Assembly (NCBI GenBank): GCA_964017185.1
Contig: OZ024871.1
Coordinates: 65,910,866-65,974,865, forward strand
DNA length: 64,000 nt
Reading direction: 5' to 3'
DNA from: Rugalucina vietnamica
Taxonomy: Eukaryota; Mollusca; Bivalvia; Lucinida; Lucinidae
The translations under genes and the position numbers were made by a program. Shown here in pieces: positions 1 through 12,450 of this stretch (the first letter of the stretch is position 1; the number at the start of each line of letters is the position of its first letter). The notes under the pieces are model-generated. The model made no database searches and was not told where the DNA came from. It saw nothing but the letters and a program-made list of their open reading frames with translations.

Positions 1-1345
1 CATGACATTTTCCTATTTGTTCCCATTCAAATGCATGGGCGACCTAAGTTGACCTTGCCGTAAAATAGGTCAAGGTCATTCCAGGGTCATGATTTATATA
101 AACTTTGTAGAGCTCCATTCCCAGATGCTGCATAATAAGTTTCAAACTCATAGGCCTTCTGGTTCTGAAGAAGAAGATTTAAACGTTTTTGCTATGTATA
201 GCCATGGCGACCATCTTGGTCATGTGACCTTGACCATTTATACAAACTTTCATTCCCTCTTCCTAAGGATGCTTCACACAAAGTTTGGCTTTGATTGGCC
301 TAGCGGTTTCAGAGAAGAAGATGTTTCAATATTATGGTCATATGCTGTACATGTATATAGCCCCGGGACAGGGGCAGACAACTCCCTGGGCCCAAAATAT
401 TTTCCTAAACATAAATCTTATGTCCATTTGCTCATTTCTAGCAAGTTTTCTGCCATTTAATTACATTTTCCTATTTTTCCCATTCCAATGCACTGGAGAC
501 CTAAGTTGAACTTTCCGTGAAATAGGTCAAGGTCATCCCAGGGTCATGATTTATATAAACTTTGTAGAGCTCTAGTCACTGATAATTCACACCAATTTTC
601 AAAATCATAGGCCTTCTGGTTCTGGAGAAGAATATTTTAAAACGTTTATGCTATTTAGAGCCATGGCGGCCATCTTGGTCATGTGACCTTGACCATGTAT
701 ATAAACTTTCTTTCCCCTTTCCCAAGGATGCTACATATGAAGTTTGGCTTTGATTGGCCAAGCAGTTTCAAGGGAGAATATGTTTCATTATTATGGAAAT
801 ATACATGTATATAGCCCCGGGGCAGGGACAGACAACCCCCAGGGGCTAAAATTTTCCATTAAAATTAATCTTCTGTCCAATTTGCCTTTTCCCAGTACAT
901 TTTACCCATTAAATAGCATTTTACCATGTTTTCCCATTCAAATGCATTGGCGACCTAAGTTAACCTTGCTGTAAAATAGGTCAAGGTCATCCTAGGGTCA
1001 TGATTTATATAAACTATGATGGGCCCGCGTCTCCAATGCTACATACTAAGTTTCGTGGAAATCGGCCCACTGGTTCTGGAGAAGAAGATTTTTAAAGGTT
1101 TTTGCTATTTATAGCCATGGCGGCCATCTTGGTCATGTGACCTGTACCATTTATATAAACTTTCATTCCCCTTTCCTAAGGATGCTCCACATGAAGTTTG
1201 GCTTTGATTGGCCAAGCGGTTTCAGAGGAGAAGATCTTTGAAATTGTGAACGACGGACGACGGACGACGGACGGACGGACGACCGGAGCATGGGTTTACT
1301 ATAAGCTCGGCTGTGAGCCTTCGGCTCAATTGAGCTTATAAAGAT
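1..1345 (+). repeat. Tandem ~455-bp dispersed repeat with GGACG array and terminal hairpin
   Basis: Three units recur with a spacing of about 455 bp. Each starts with a GGTCAAGGTCAT..GGGTCATGATTTATATAAACT block (near 68, 523 and 979). A GCCATGG..CATCTTGGTCATGTGACCT block and a TTTGGCTTTGATTGGCC block follow. The array ends in a GGAC-rich microsatellite (about 1250-1285) and a stem-loop at 1300-1340, with TATAAGCTC and GAGCTTATA as outer arms. The same unit recurs at 53.7-55.4 kb and, reversed, at 44.0-44.6 kb and 60.0-61.7 kb. Short open frames inside it are not conserved between units, so it reads as a non-coding mobile or satellite-like repeat. The element class is not identified. Confidence 0.8.
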
Positions 1346-1925
1346 TGAAAGTCAATATTATCAAATCCATCATATACATAACACTACAAAATCTTGACCC
1401 TTGACTGATTAAAATACATTTTGCTTTAATAAATTTGAAACAGATAGTTTGGTGGATTTAGAGTCACAGTGTTACATAAAAAATGGAAACAGCAATTGAT
1501 ATTTCGTTAGTTTCTAACTGCCCTCAGTATATGCGACAACCCTGGACCATCTTCAGTTTGGATTATGAAACACATGAGGGAAATGGAAGATTGTGTATAA
1601 CTTTTGTTCTTTACTTTTTATTATTTTCTAAAATCAATCAGATTGAAACCCAATTCCGCTTACTGGCGGGCATAGTTGAGCTAAGATCGAGCTTTATTTA
1701 CAATATACGGTTGTATGTTGTGTAAGAGATTTAATTGATAACAATATTGCCTATAAATGTCCATTATGATTTTCAGTACATACAATTTTAGACGCCTTAA
1801 AATCAATAAAGAGTTTCCTAAAATAAATTGGTTATATCCATAAGTAGAGAATAAAATGACACCCCATACATCTACTCATTCACACTCTGGCAAAGGTCAT
1901 TTACAGTGAGTTAGTTTTGAAAATG
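1346..1925. other. Unassigned AT-rich stretch
   Basis: No coding, RNA or repeat signal was recognised here apart from short chance ORFs. Confidence 0.4.
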
Positions 1926-4589
1926 TATGTTGAAAACACATCTTTAATTTTTCTGCTTATTTGTTATGTGTTTTGATGTCAGTTTTTTTTACTGTTTGCA
2001 CGTTTAATGTTGGTGCGCATAATTATATTTGGTTAAGTTCAGGTAACTGAGTGGCCACGTTTTGTGAAACAGCTGCTCGATCGTCTTACCTAAAGTTTTG
2101 TATTACTACGAGTATCTTTTTGAATTGTATTATGTTTTATGGTGGACCTATAGTTCTTATTGCACATTTTCCTTGGACATTTTACTTGGACATACCGCTC
2201 CTGATGTCTTAATATAACATCAATGTCTCAGTTACAATGATAATGTGTGTCGATTTCTTTCCAAGAATATAACTAGAAAGACAAATTTGTACATAATGTA
2301 ATAGCTTGATCAGCGAAATATGACCAACACAATAATTGCCTACCAGGCAAAACGTAGTTTAATTAACTAGATGATGCTGAATTGAAACAAGATACAAGAC
2401 AATCAATCTCTTTGACTTAAGAAACAATTACCAGTATCGTGCTTATATGACAAGAACATTGGCTGTATAAATGATGCGCTTGTGCCTTGAAAATATATTT
2501 GGTTTGCATAAACATGAGATTTACTTCATTAGTATCTCCCTTCACGAACGTTTTTTAAAAGCGGAGAGATCGTGAAAATGACGAAAATGGAATGAGATGA
2601 TAACAATATTCAACAATTCTTCCTATTTTGGTTTTTGATGCTTAAGCTGCTGCTTAATGTAATATTCGCGAAATACATGAAAAAAATATTTGCGGTCAGA
2701 GCATTTCATAATTGACGAGATGGAACGGCTTTCAAAGGTAAATACAACTAACGATCAGGAAATGGTGAAATCAGAACAAAAGTCCCACTCCTAGAGCCGA
2801 GGTGTGAAAACTACATTGACAATCAGGTACTAATACAAAGACAAGAATTGTAAGCCGACTGGGCTGCAATTTCCCAATAGGTAGCCACTTAGTTTAATCA
2901 AGTGTAGATTCAAATCTCTATTTGTTGAAATATACTTAGACTTAACATACCCAACGGGACGCTTTAGCACAGCAAGCCGTCCAGGAGTATATTTGGAATT
3001 ACTACTCGGATTCTCATGTTCATCAGCTATCTGCCAATCACCTCTTGTAGGAGTAACTGAAGCCTTGAGGTGGGTCACTGTCAGCAGCATTAATGATAAG
3101 GAGAATGACATCCAAACACGCGTAACAGGTGGCAGACCCATTGTATCTCATTATACAAATAAATATATTATTTATGTTGATTCATTTTTATGTATAAATC
3201 AACAGTCACTAGGTCATTGGTCATGGTTTTTAAGTTTGCGATGTTTGGAATGGTATACGGCCTGCTTATTGCTCTTTAAGGTTTTGTTTGATATTCCGTG
3301 TTTTTCACTCGGAAAAGATCCTTTAGTTGGAAAGGATCTCGGAAGAAAGTCTATGTTTCCCGCCTAAATTTTGAGCGTCTCTGGCGGCTTCTGTGTTATT
3401 TGTATAGAATATCTGTTGCATTCTCAGTAAAATATAACATTTGATAAATGCAACAACATGGAGGAAACCTCTTGATGTTACATACCTGCAACATAAATCT
3501 GTGTCAAAGGGGGACGGGGTCAGATTTTTTCAAAACATTATTTTGTCAGAAAACATATTTTTTGCCATAGATTATCAAGAAAATACAGCAATATGCTTAT
3601 TGCAACCTAAAGTTTTGGGTACAAACGATTAATGCACGAATAACAGGTGCATCATCTTTATTAGATTGATAATTATAAATAACACTGTCCATCACTTATG
3701 CAAATACCTGTACCTTTAATATACTATGCAAAATATATTTAGCAACTTTTACTTTGAACATTGACTCTGTATGTTTATTGACATATGGGAAATTCTCCTG
3801 ACAATATCTTGCAGTCATCAAATTAGGGTAAAATCATTCATTGCATGGTGCTGAAGTGACATTAGATTTTAAGTCCACGGAGGCATATCTCAAATAAAAC
3901 ATAAAGCATCAAAAATTGATAAACATATTTTGCACAGTATACTTATATGCATCAGAGTGTGTACATTTTGTGTATACCTGCTAAAATAGGACAGGTAGTT
4001 TGTTCATTCGGGTAGAACATGCATATACAGTATATTTCCATAGCCTTGGTACATTAAAATAATTGCGCTGAGCCCATTTATCGGTTTTGTTGCTTTTTGA
4101 CAGCCTTCCCCCCCTTGCCCAAACATGGCATTTCGATATAATATGTCAATTACAAAAATACAGTTGTGTTCAAAATATTTTGATTGGGCAAGGGGGGGAA
4201 CATGGTCTTATAAAAAGTTTCCTATTTCCTATATGAATCTATGTTAAATTCAAAGATTTTGTCCATTTTTCATAGAAGTCACTGCTTTACTCATACACAA
4301 CATTACATGTCTAAATACAACAGAAACTTATTTTTCGACTGCAATAAACTTCATTTCAGTGCATGGAGATTTTAAAAATTTCTTGGGCAACCTCACAATA
4401 GAATTCTTCCGAGATCCTTTTGACATAATTTTTACTGATAGATAACTTACAACGAGATTCGAGGTTCACCACCAGGACCAAACCACTAACTAAATGTTGT
4501 GAGCCACTGCAGAAGCTGAGAGTGAGGTTAGGATCCTGTATAACTAGTTTAAGCACAAGTAATTTTATATCACTGATCGTTCCAACGCG

Positions 4590-5850
4590 ATACTTCTGTG
4601 GTGGTTTTTTAGTTTAATTTTTGGGCTCTTTGCGCCTGGTGTGTTTTTCATATTTTACGTTAAGTTTTGGAAATCCATTGGCCACCTATAGTTTGAGGCG
4701 TATTCGACTGTTACGTCGTTGACTTTGAAGACGAAGTTGGATTTATTTATAGAGGGATTGCGGAAGTGGACAATATTTGATTTAGTTGTGTTAATAGACA
4801 ACTTATTAGTATAACACCAATTTCCCAAAGCATTAAGATCAGTCTCATTTTCAGCTAAGCGAACAACATCATCAGCATATAGTAGTATGGAAACTATCTC
4901 ATCATCTAACTTAAGTTAACATTTTGTTGTTCAGTCCGAGGTTTTCTAGTTTATACCTTAAAATGTCCCTGTTTATAGAATCGTATGCTTTTTTAAAATC
5001 GATGAAGGCACAGAAAGTAGATAATTTTAACTTTTTCCTTGTTTCTATTATTTGTGTAAGAGAACTTCTATGATCAATTGTGCTAATCCATTTTGCCCCT
5101 CAAATATTAGCTTGTTATCCTCAGACCAGGTCTTAATTCTGTCGTTAAGAAGACTACAATATAATTTATAGACAACTGGCGTGATTGCAATACCTCGATA
5201 AGAAAGTGGATCACGAGGATCACTTGTCGAGCATTTAGGAATCGGTGATATAACAGACTTATACCATATTTCTGGAATTTTGCCAGTCTCATTTTGTGTT
5301 AAAATGATATAACGCTGCCATTTTTGAGGACCTCTCCCGGCATTTCGTCAAACCCAATCGCATGGTTATATTTAAGATTACAAACAACTTTCTGGGCATC
5401 CAACAACGAAAATCCGCGATCTAAGGAGCTTTCATCAGTAATACTATCTGCGTTTTGCATAACGTCAATACGGTCGAAATCAGGTTCTTCATCGTCAATT
5501 GGATTTAAAAGATCAAAAAGTCAGATTTCCATTTGTCAAAAACAGTGTTGCTATCTGTTATTACACTGCCATTTTTTATCTACGGTTTCCATGGGAATTT
5601 CGTTACGTCTATTATCTCTAATCCCTACCCTGCCGATCGATTTCCAAAATTCATTTTGATTATTTGAGGCGTTATATAATATTTCGTTCTGCGTTTCGAA
5701 CCAGTATGTACGTTTTCGTCGTTGTACAAGCTTATCAAATAATTTTCGCTTTTGAGCAAAGCTGCTCAATCAGCTTACAATATTGTTTTCTTAGCATAAA
5801 GTACCTGATTTGTTAATTTAGTTTTTCCCACCTCCGTATTTTGAAGTGGG
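4590..5850 (-). pseudogene. Decayed LINE (non-LTR) reverse transcriptase
   Basis: Read on the minus strand in three frames, this segment gives the landmarks of a non-LTR retrotransposon polymerase. At about 5770-5551 there is a linker with FWKSIGRVGIRDNRRNEIP. At about 5290-5100 come the pieces SVISPIPKCSTSDP and YRGIAITPVVYKLYCSLL. Near 5013-4975 lies motif A, AFIDFKKAYDSINRD. At 4879-4868 lies motif C, YADD, followed by LNALGNWCYTNKLSINTTKS and IVHFRNPS. Frameshifts and stops break it. The palm between motifs A and C is deleted, since the frame jumps from NNKMLT almost directly to LDDEIVSILLYADD. It is therefore a dead 5'- and 3'-truncated insertion. The family recalls RTE/CR1-like elements common in molluscs, but the clade is not certain. 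It lies in duplication copy A, and no counterpart was seen in copy B. Confidence 0.88.
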
Positions 5851-5974
5851 AATTTCTTTCTGATTGCGCCATTTCCTGTTCACTGGCTATTCTTACCTTT
5901 CTGGTCTACTGTAAAATCTATCTGATTCTAATTAGTATCATCAATTTAAGTATTGAACTTAAACATGAAAAAGT

Positions 5975-6092
5975 ATGCTCCAATAACCCCCAGTTTTATT
6001 ATACAAAAGTGGAGAGTGGTTGGGTTTTCATTACACGGTCAGCATGTCCGTGTAAACCCAATGGCACTCCACTTTTTCCTGATGAATTGTCC
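5975..6092 (-). repeat. F1-like remnant, present in both duplication copies
   Basis: A CCCCAGTTTTATTATACAAAAGTGG block followed by a CCTGATG end resembles the reversed 5' part of the F1 element. The arms GTGGAG..GGGTTTTCATTACACGG and CCGTGTAAACCC..CTCCAC form a local inverted repeat. A related block with the same neighbours occurs at about 36000-36070. Confidence 0.55.
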
Positions 6093-6528
6093 CAACACAT
6101 AGTTATGTTATTAAGGTAGCAAGTGTCTGTCTTTTGTTGACATTTAATTATTGGTTTAATGCAGTAGTACAGCTAAACTTATTGAATACACTATCAGACT
6201 TATCAGTATCTCAGTGTCCCGGACAACCAAAATTGATTCTTTTTGTAGAGTTCCAGTTTCATTGAAACACCATTATGTGTAAATAATCCTTGTAACGAAG
6301 GGAATTATGCTCGTTGAGAGCAATATGTTATTATTGTTTAGAGCGAATCTGTCATTTTGTTATTTGCGGAATGCTAATTTCACATCGAATGATAAATGAT
6401 AATTGCTGAAATGATTGCATTTCTTTCATTAAGATTTCTGTACTTGTCAAAAATCAACTTACACTTGCTGAAAATGATGAACAAATTTCGCTCTAATTAA
6501 CCAGCACTGAAATGCAAGCTTATACATA

Positions 6529-6559
6529 TTGAAAAAAAAAACAAAAAAAAAAAAAAAAA
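6529..6559 (+). repeat. Poly(A) tract
   Basis: Almost pure A run with one C interruption. It may be a retroposon tail or slippage product. Confidence 0.8.
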
Positions 6560-7593
6560 CTACCGGGGTACCCTTGTTTTACAAATATAGATCTATTTAT
6601 GTTGCTTCATTGTTAATTACATGTATGCTATTTTTCTTTTGATTCTGGTTTCATGGACATGTGCTTTAACAAGCATATGTTTATACCATTCTCGGTCATT
6701 CTTGTGTATGGCACGTTTGTTGCTCATTTGGTCGGCAACCTAAAATATGTATTGCAATTATTCAAGAAAATCCTCTTGTTTAACGCACATAACAATATCA
6801 AAGCGTCATTCAGTAAACAACATATACATCTGCAAAACCATTATAGGAAAATAAACCCGATTTGACACAATATGGGTCACACAAGTCCAATAAGAAAAGC
6901 TATAAAAGCACAACTAGACCGGTTATAAAAATAATGCAGTTTACTTAGTTTGCAATAACAGATATAACACCAGACTTTCGCGTTTTCACCATTGTCTCAT
7001 TGGAGAGACAAAACTGTTTTAAAATGTAATATCATTTATTTTATTGAGAACGATGATTTTATTTAGTTTTCCAACAATATTTAGCTTCTAACTAGCTGCA
7101 ACAGCCAGCTGCCAGAAATGTTTTATTTTGTGAGTAGGCGGCGTTTGCAAAATAAGTAATATTTATATTACTGAAAACGGGAACAAAAATTATTTTAGTC
7201 AGTCGCTGTCCTTCAAAGCTGAAAAGTTGAATAATGCAGGCCGCGTGTCTGCTCAACATCATAGAATGAGTTCTCCGTGACATTTAGAGACCGTATCTTA
7301 CAACCAATAACAATGTCCTCTCAACTAGATTTTTCATTCAGAAATTCTATTCCGTGTTTCTGGGAATCTGTAATTAGGCTTAGGGACGTTAAAATATCTA
7401 CCGCGATTTTCAGAGCAAATGACTTAAATCAACGCATATGTCTGACCAGTTCCCTCAACTTGTCGCTATCTGCTTTGGTTTCAAACAACTAGTATCAAAG
7501 CAAGATGCTGCATTTCAACAGTGGACAGGCTTACTTGACCCAAACATATAAAACCTCACAGATAGATATTTTATCTACATAACTCGGCAAATG

Positions 7594-7677
7594 ATGGCAT
7601 TGCGTTCCAATCTCCTCAGGCTATCGGAGATCCTATTCAGCACAATTCCGGAAATTGCTATGACAATTGGTCATTAA
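7594..7677 (+). other. Conserved 27-codon small ORF in copy A of the duplication
   Basis: ATG to TAA encodes 27 residues starting MALRSNLLRLS and ending IPEIAMTIGH. The matching frame in copy B (38785-38868) is intact, with no indel and four substituted residues (E/T, S/N, T/S; one synonymous change also seen). The whole 115-120 bp island including flanks differs at only about 8-9 positions, clearly less than neighbouring aligned sequence. It could be a micropeptide, a regulatory element, an ncRNA, or recent gene conversion. Coding status is not established. Confidence 0.25.
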
Positions 7678-8087
7678 CCCATTTCTGACGAATGGACTCG
7701 CGCATCATTATCATTCGGGTGAGTCCATTTTCATATAAGGTACATTAGGAGTCGTAGTATATTTAAATTTATCGATGACTCTCCTTGAATCAAATAGAAT
7801 ATATCCAGATGAATGTTGCGACGTCATGTGTGACATCTTGAATTATACTGTTTGCCTATGTTTTTCAAAGAGTATACAATGATTATGTTGGTATGAGATA
7901 ATTCCGCTGCGCTATCATGCTAGGCGCTATCCACAGATCTGAATGCAGAACATAGGCTATGGTCAATTTGGTTAACAAACTTGTCTAAAACTTGACCACA
8001 GAATGCAACTGGAAAAAAAAATCTTGATTTTAATGTCCTAGGCATACATGTACACAAGCTTTAAATTCGCATTAAAGCCAAAATATA

Positions 8088-8817
8088 TGTGTGTTTCCTG
8101 TTTCATGCCAAAACTTTTAGGGTCGGTAGGTCTGTTTTTCATTTTTTGTTATAATTTTTCATAAGTAAAAAAATGTTTATGGCGTTAACCCTTAAGACCT
8201 TATGCAATGGTGATAAGATATCTATACATCTTTTCATTACAGATCTAATGGAATAGGCCGAAATGAACACTTGATAAAACACAGAAAAATTTGTTTAATG
8301 CAATTACTTTTCTATGCTTCATTTGCTACTTTTCAATCATCATTGACAAAAGATGTAATAGAATTCAAAAATTCTTACTCGCCAATTTTACTTCGCCATA
8401 TTGGCTCGCCAATTTTATATCCCACCGATGATTTGCAAATTAACTTAAGTCTTAGATTGTAAAAACGCGATTTCCAAGCAATAAATATCATTTAAAGATT
8501 CAGTCAGATTGTAATTTTCCACACAGAAACATTTCAAGTGATTCGGCGGCTCGATCTGTGCCTTCATACCCGAACAAACGATGCCGGCGAATAATAGAAA
8601 CAGATGATCCTCTCAAAATGATTGGGCGAGGAAATCTGAATGGACACCGACAGCAGCGAACAAAAAAGGTAGAGAGATATTTTACATTTTACACCGGGAA
8701 ATTGGCATTTTAATTAGGGTCGGTCGCGCAAACTTTTTTGAGAGAACCCCCCCCCCGAAAAATCTATAAGAGTCCCTGGAAAAAATAGGGTCGGTCGTGA
8801 AACCGGAAACACACACA
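8088..8817. mobile_element. Non-autonomous TIR element, ~730 bp
   Basis: The ends TGTGTGTTTCCTGTTTCATG and the reverse complement TGTGTGTGTTTCCGGTTTCA are imperfect inverted repeats. GGTCGGT motifs sit just inside both ends. Comparison with copy B supports an insertion: sequence before 8088 and after 8817 matches nearly adjacent sequence around 39.98-40.08 kb. No transposase frame was seen. Confidence 0.65.
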
Positions 8818-10100
8818 TTATTTATGCCTAACCACTTTAGCGAAGGTCATCTCGTGTTAAAGATTCTAATGGTACTAGTTTTTGTTCATTGTCAATATTT
8901 ACCCCCCCCCCCACCCTCAAAAAAAAATAATTAAGAATATATATCATGCTTATTATACATAGCTCTCGCGTTGTCACTTAGTAAACAGATAGCATCGTCA
9001 CGTTTTCAATCACGTTCGATTCTTTCAACACATCTCATCATTTACGAAGTGATAACAAGAAACGTGAGAAAGAAAAAAAATATACATTTATTAATGAATG
9101 TATTGAAATGCCCTACCTTAATATGTCGAAAGAGTAAAACATAATAACGTTCATTAAGGATGAACGATGAACGATGTATATAGCACTAACAAGTAAAAAT
9201 AGAAGGCACATGAATTGATAGGCATCATCCACAGTGCAGATTATAGTTTCCCATTGGTCCTATGAGATCAGCGAGGGCATTCTGAGAAGTCTGAAAATTA
9301 TTATCGGTTTAGATTCATTTTCTTACCAAAGTTTAATATATTAGGCACCATTTGGTGTATCGGATACCCTGTTGATAGATGCAAAATTACAGTAGTTCTC
9401 CATGTTGCCAAATCTATAGGGTCACTGAAGAGGCTTAAGGAGCCGAAACCGCGGTATGGCCCATCTGCTTTAATTTCTCATTAATATGTTCAATGTTCTT
9501 AAAGGATCTGTTTTATCTTTATTTGCTATTACTGCAGCTGGTGTAGTGCCGTGTGGTGGCCCTAAACGTATCCCCATATATCATCCATAGTGCATATTAT
9601 ATCCCTTGAGATCAGCGAGGGTATTTTCAGGAATCAAGAAAGTATTATCGGTTTCGATTTACTTTCTAACCAACGTTTAATATAGTTGGCCCCATTTGGA
9701 TTTAAATTAACTTTGTGTCGACTGCCGTGTTGAAAGATGCACAATTATAGTAATTCACTTTGGCTCCATGTTGCCAAATTTATAGGGTCACTAAATAGCC
9801 TTAAGTAGCCGAAACCGTGGTATGGCACATCTCCTTTCTAAGAATATGTTTTATTTTTCTTTGCTATTACTGCAGCTTGTGCTGTGCCGTTTGGCGTCCC
9901 TAAAAAGTCAAGTCTCCCCATACACCATCAATAGGTCAGATTATATTTTCCTTCTTGTCCTATGAGATCAGCGAGGGTATTCTGAAAAATCAGAACAATA
10001 CTATCGGTTTAGATTCATTTTTAACCAATGTTTAGTTTATTTTGAACCATTTGGATTTTATTAGTCTTTGTATCGACTACCCTGTTGAAAGATGTAAAAT

Positions 10101-10380
10101 CATCAGGAAAACATGTCCGTGTAATGTATACCCCCTTGAACCCCACTTTTATATAGTAAAACTGGGATTTACAGGGGTATACCTATTTTTTTATTTTTGC
10201 TCCAAAACATAGATTGTGGGTACTCGTTAGAACCGCCTCGCCGAGGCGGTTCTAACGTGTACCCACAATCTATGTTTGGAGCAAAAATAAAAAAAATCGA
10301 ATTTTTTTCCGATGAAATTTTCAATTTTCACAGGTAAAAAAAAATCTCTATATATATTGCATGGGCAAGTTTTCGTAATG
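10101..10380 (+). mobile_element. F1 hairpin element, full copy
   Basis: It starts CATCAGGAAAACATGTCC and ends GGGCAAGTTTTCGTAATG, which are imperfect inverted ends. Palindrome 1 spans about 10129-10180 (GTATACCCC to GGGGTATAC). Palindrome 2 spans about 10185-10300, with arms TTGCTCCAAAACATAG.. and a GCCTCGCCGAGGC centre. It interrupts the third unit of the local tandem array between ..GTAAAAT and ATTACAG... Sister units read AAAATTACAG, consistent with a 2-bp AT duplication. Confidence 0.88.
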
Positions 10381-11122
10381 ATTACAGTGATTCTCTTTGG
10401 CTCCTTGTTGCCAAATCTATCGGGTCACTGAAGAAGTTTAAGTTGCCGAAACCGCGATGACCTTATATTTATGTAATGTGACATTAAATACTGTTCATTT
10501 GAGTCCTTACGTTTTGGAAACTTCGTGCAGGAAGTGAGTCATGTACCTTAACACGCGTAAAGATGAGAACAGAAAACATTGTTTTTTATGTGCAATCAGA
10601 ACCTAAGTCCCGTCATAAATAAAACAACATTAAACCCAGTCTAACAGTCGTATAATTTTGGATCTTGCATTAAATGGAACCATTTTCAGAGAAAGAATAT
10701 TTATTGGGATTTGCTATGCTAGTGAACACATCAGCTATTATTTAAGTATTCGCAATGTTAGAATCTTGCAAAGGAACACTGTCGTAAACTTTGCTTGTTT
10801 AGCTGAATATACGGTCTTGCCATCATCTGCGGGCTTGCATTATGCTGATTACACGTAGTCTAGGCTCGTTTAGCCAAGTTCGAGTTCTGGATTACTTGGT
10901 TGTTATACGACATTTCTAATAATACTTTACACAACATTCCTTGTAATGTCCTTGTAATGATTTCAACGGGAGCTTGTGCTTCAATTAGCTCAAACAGGAA
11001 ATTTGTCATTAACCTTGTTTGCGTCTTAAAGAGGGTTTGATAAATAGATTGCGAGAATCATTTGAAACGAATAGATGTATAGTTAACTGAATCGTAAAGT
11101 CTGTTTGTGAGATCTAAAGAAA

Positions 11123-11398
11123 TTGGGTCGCAAAGAAATTTGGTCGCGTTTCCGCTCTTCAGCTGTGACCAGCATTTCATCTAGAAAAAGGATATTCCAA
11201 AAGAAATCATCTGATTCAACGGTTCAAAAAGCGATACAGCAACATGTTGTGGAACATGCAGAACGTGACAAGGCACTAAAGATGTTATGGTCAACTACGG
11301 CATCCAAAACCAACTCCAGACGTCTTGACCTGTGTCTTGACTCTAGGCGCAGCTGGGTGAGGACGAGTTGGCGAAGTTGCACTCCTCATCCTGACTAA
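11123..11398 (+). other. Unassigned 91-codon open frame
   Basis: A single open frame with no recognisable motif, no paralogous copy in duplication copy B and no clear splice context. It is most likely chance. It is noted only because the surrounding 11080-11560 carries no other feature. Confidence 0.1.
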
Positions 11399-12450
11399 AA
11401 TCCAATTTCAAAGCGCACGTCATCTTATTTCTCAACACACTAGAACTTGCATACACAACAATTTCATCACACATGCACTCACATCCTTATTCAAGAAATA
11501 ATGATGGTCTTCCTCACTAGTGAGAGACGAACTTTATGTTCACAGCTCTAAGGATGTCAGTTACAATTATATTTGCTATTACTGCAGCTGGTGTTGTGCA
11601 GTGTGGCGGCCCAAGAGTCTCCCCCGTACATTATCTATAGTTCAGATTACATTTTCCTTTTGGCCCTTTGAGAAATCAGAAATTTATTATCGGTTAAGAT
11701 TCGTTATCTAACCAGCGTTTTATATATAATATTTGGTCTAAGTTCTTTGTTGAAAGTTGCAAATTTACAGTAATTCACTTTGGCTCCATGCTGCCAAAAC
11801 TTAAGTGACACTGACGAGGCTCAATAAGCTGAAATCGTAACATGGCCCATAGCCTTTCTCATTAATATGTTTCCTGCTCTAAAAGGACCTCATTTTTAAT
11901 TTGAGCACCGCATGAGTATATAACTCCACCGTGCTATGTCACAGTTGAGAAACACATGGTATGGAATTGGTGACGTACAATGCAATTCAGGACGAAGTTG
12001 ATGTGAAAACAAAATCGAGTTTTCTCCTACAGCGTTCATTCTATTGACTGATTGATAAGTGCAGAAGTTGAACATTGTATTGAATGAAAGTAACATAAGG
12101 AATGCAGATTATTTCGTTTTCGCAAATACTAAAGAAAAATTAACATCTAGTACTTCCATCAAACATTGAAGTGTTTTGAGAAAACGAAATAAGCCTTTCT
12201 TATTCTACTTTCTTTCAATAAATGTTCAATTTCTGCATTGCCTGTACCTATCTATCAGTCAGCAGAGTAAACGCTGTAGAAGAAAACTCGAAAAATCAAA
12301 CTCAACCTCGGTCTAAATTGCAACGTGTGTCACCGATCATTTAGCTGTTTGTATGTATACACTACCACGTGATTCTCTGTAGTGTATGTGTTGGAGCAGG
12401 CCTCAGAATTCAAATATGAATTTCCCAGGGCCTTTCATTTATTTGATGTA

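Larger units (their letters stand above)
9220..11900 (+). repeat. Diverged ~350-bp tandem repeats, about four units
   Basis: Units begin with ATCCACAGTGCAGATTATA-like and ATGAGATCAGCGAGGG-like text. They continue through TATCGGTTTAGATTCATTTT, TTGCCAAATCTATAGGGTCACTGA and TTTGCTATTACTGCAGCTGGTG. They are found near 9226, 9586 and 9926, and more remotely near 11620-11890. Between 10480 and 11560 the array is interrupted by sequence shared with copy B. No coding potential is evident. Confidence 0.75.
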
